Assembly (NCBI GenBank): GCA_003427395.1
Contig: BFEA01000341.1
Span: 719,404-745,906 of the forward strand
Direction of reading: 5' to 3'
From: Chara braunii
Lineage: Eukaryota > Streptophyta > Charophyceae > Charales > Characeae
Length of the DNA: 26,503 nt
This document shows, piece by piece, positions 26,443-26,503 of this stretch (position 1 is its first letter; every line of letters starts with the position of its first letter). The notes under the pieces were generated by a model. The model was not told where the DNA came from, searched no databases, and saw nothing but the letters and a program-made list of their open reading frames with translations. The translations under genes were made by a program, and so were the position numbers.

Positions 26443-26503
<61 letters not shown>
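26443..26503. repeat. CT microsatellite at the window edge
   Basis: About 30 CT units run to the last base and probably continue outside the window. Confidence 0.95.

Overview
This window looks like repeat-rich nuclear DNA of a large plant-type genome. The main evidence is three decayed Ty3/gypsy (chromovirus-like) retrotransposon copies. Their gag-pol wording matches, as far as I can recall without a search, elements of the streptophyte alga Chara braunii. That organism call is an inference (about 0.7). No bacterial or organellar gene organisation, tRNA, rRNA or CRISPR array was seen.

Layout. 1-1656: non-coding DNA full of short direct and inverted repeats. 1657-2868: the only good candidate for a host gene, an unrecognised protein-coding locus with a strong start context and two intron-like 3' splice signals. 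2869-4283: non-coding DNA, an 81-base A run, and a purine-rich coding-like relic. 4284-4727: three tandem ~146-bp units, each an almost complete palindrome. 4790-9194 (minus strand): gypsy copy A, with gag, protease, RT, RNase H and integrase in canonical order, broken by many stops and frameshifts and truncated inside the integrase. 9195-11262: flanking DNA with a foldback element, a 184-bp duplication and a possible exon relic.

11263-20456 (plus strand): an end-to-end gypsy element (copy C). It has a 5-bp target duplication AGCCC, two ~1.23-kb LTRs with TGTCGCATGC/GCATGCGACA ends, a primer-binding site of the initiator-tRNA-Met type, a gag-pol pseudogene, a chromodomain-like tail and a polypurine tract directly before the 3' LTR. 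The cis-acting framework is readable, but protease, RT, RNase H and integrase have each lost a catalytic acidic residue. 20457-21360: intergenic DNA with clustered TTGAC motifs. 21361-22830 (minus): gypsy copy B, only integrase plus chromodomain-like tail.

22831-26503: no recognised gene, but a run of satellite-like sequence: a 30-bp repeat carrying GTAAGT, a strict 10-bp GTCCCA array, an alternating ~40-bp repeat with A runs, a cluster of short perfect hairpins, and a terminal CT microsatellite.

The window therefore reads as nested, ageing retroelements and local satellites around one possible host gene. I see no convincing new multi-gene system. The most unusual structures are the palindromic 146-bp array, the uniform loss of catalytic residues in an otherwise complete element, and the consecutive hairpins near the right end.
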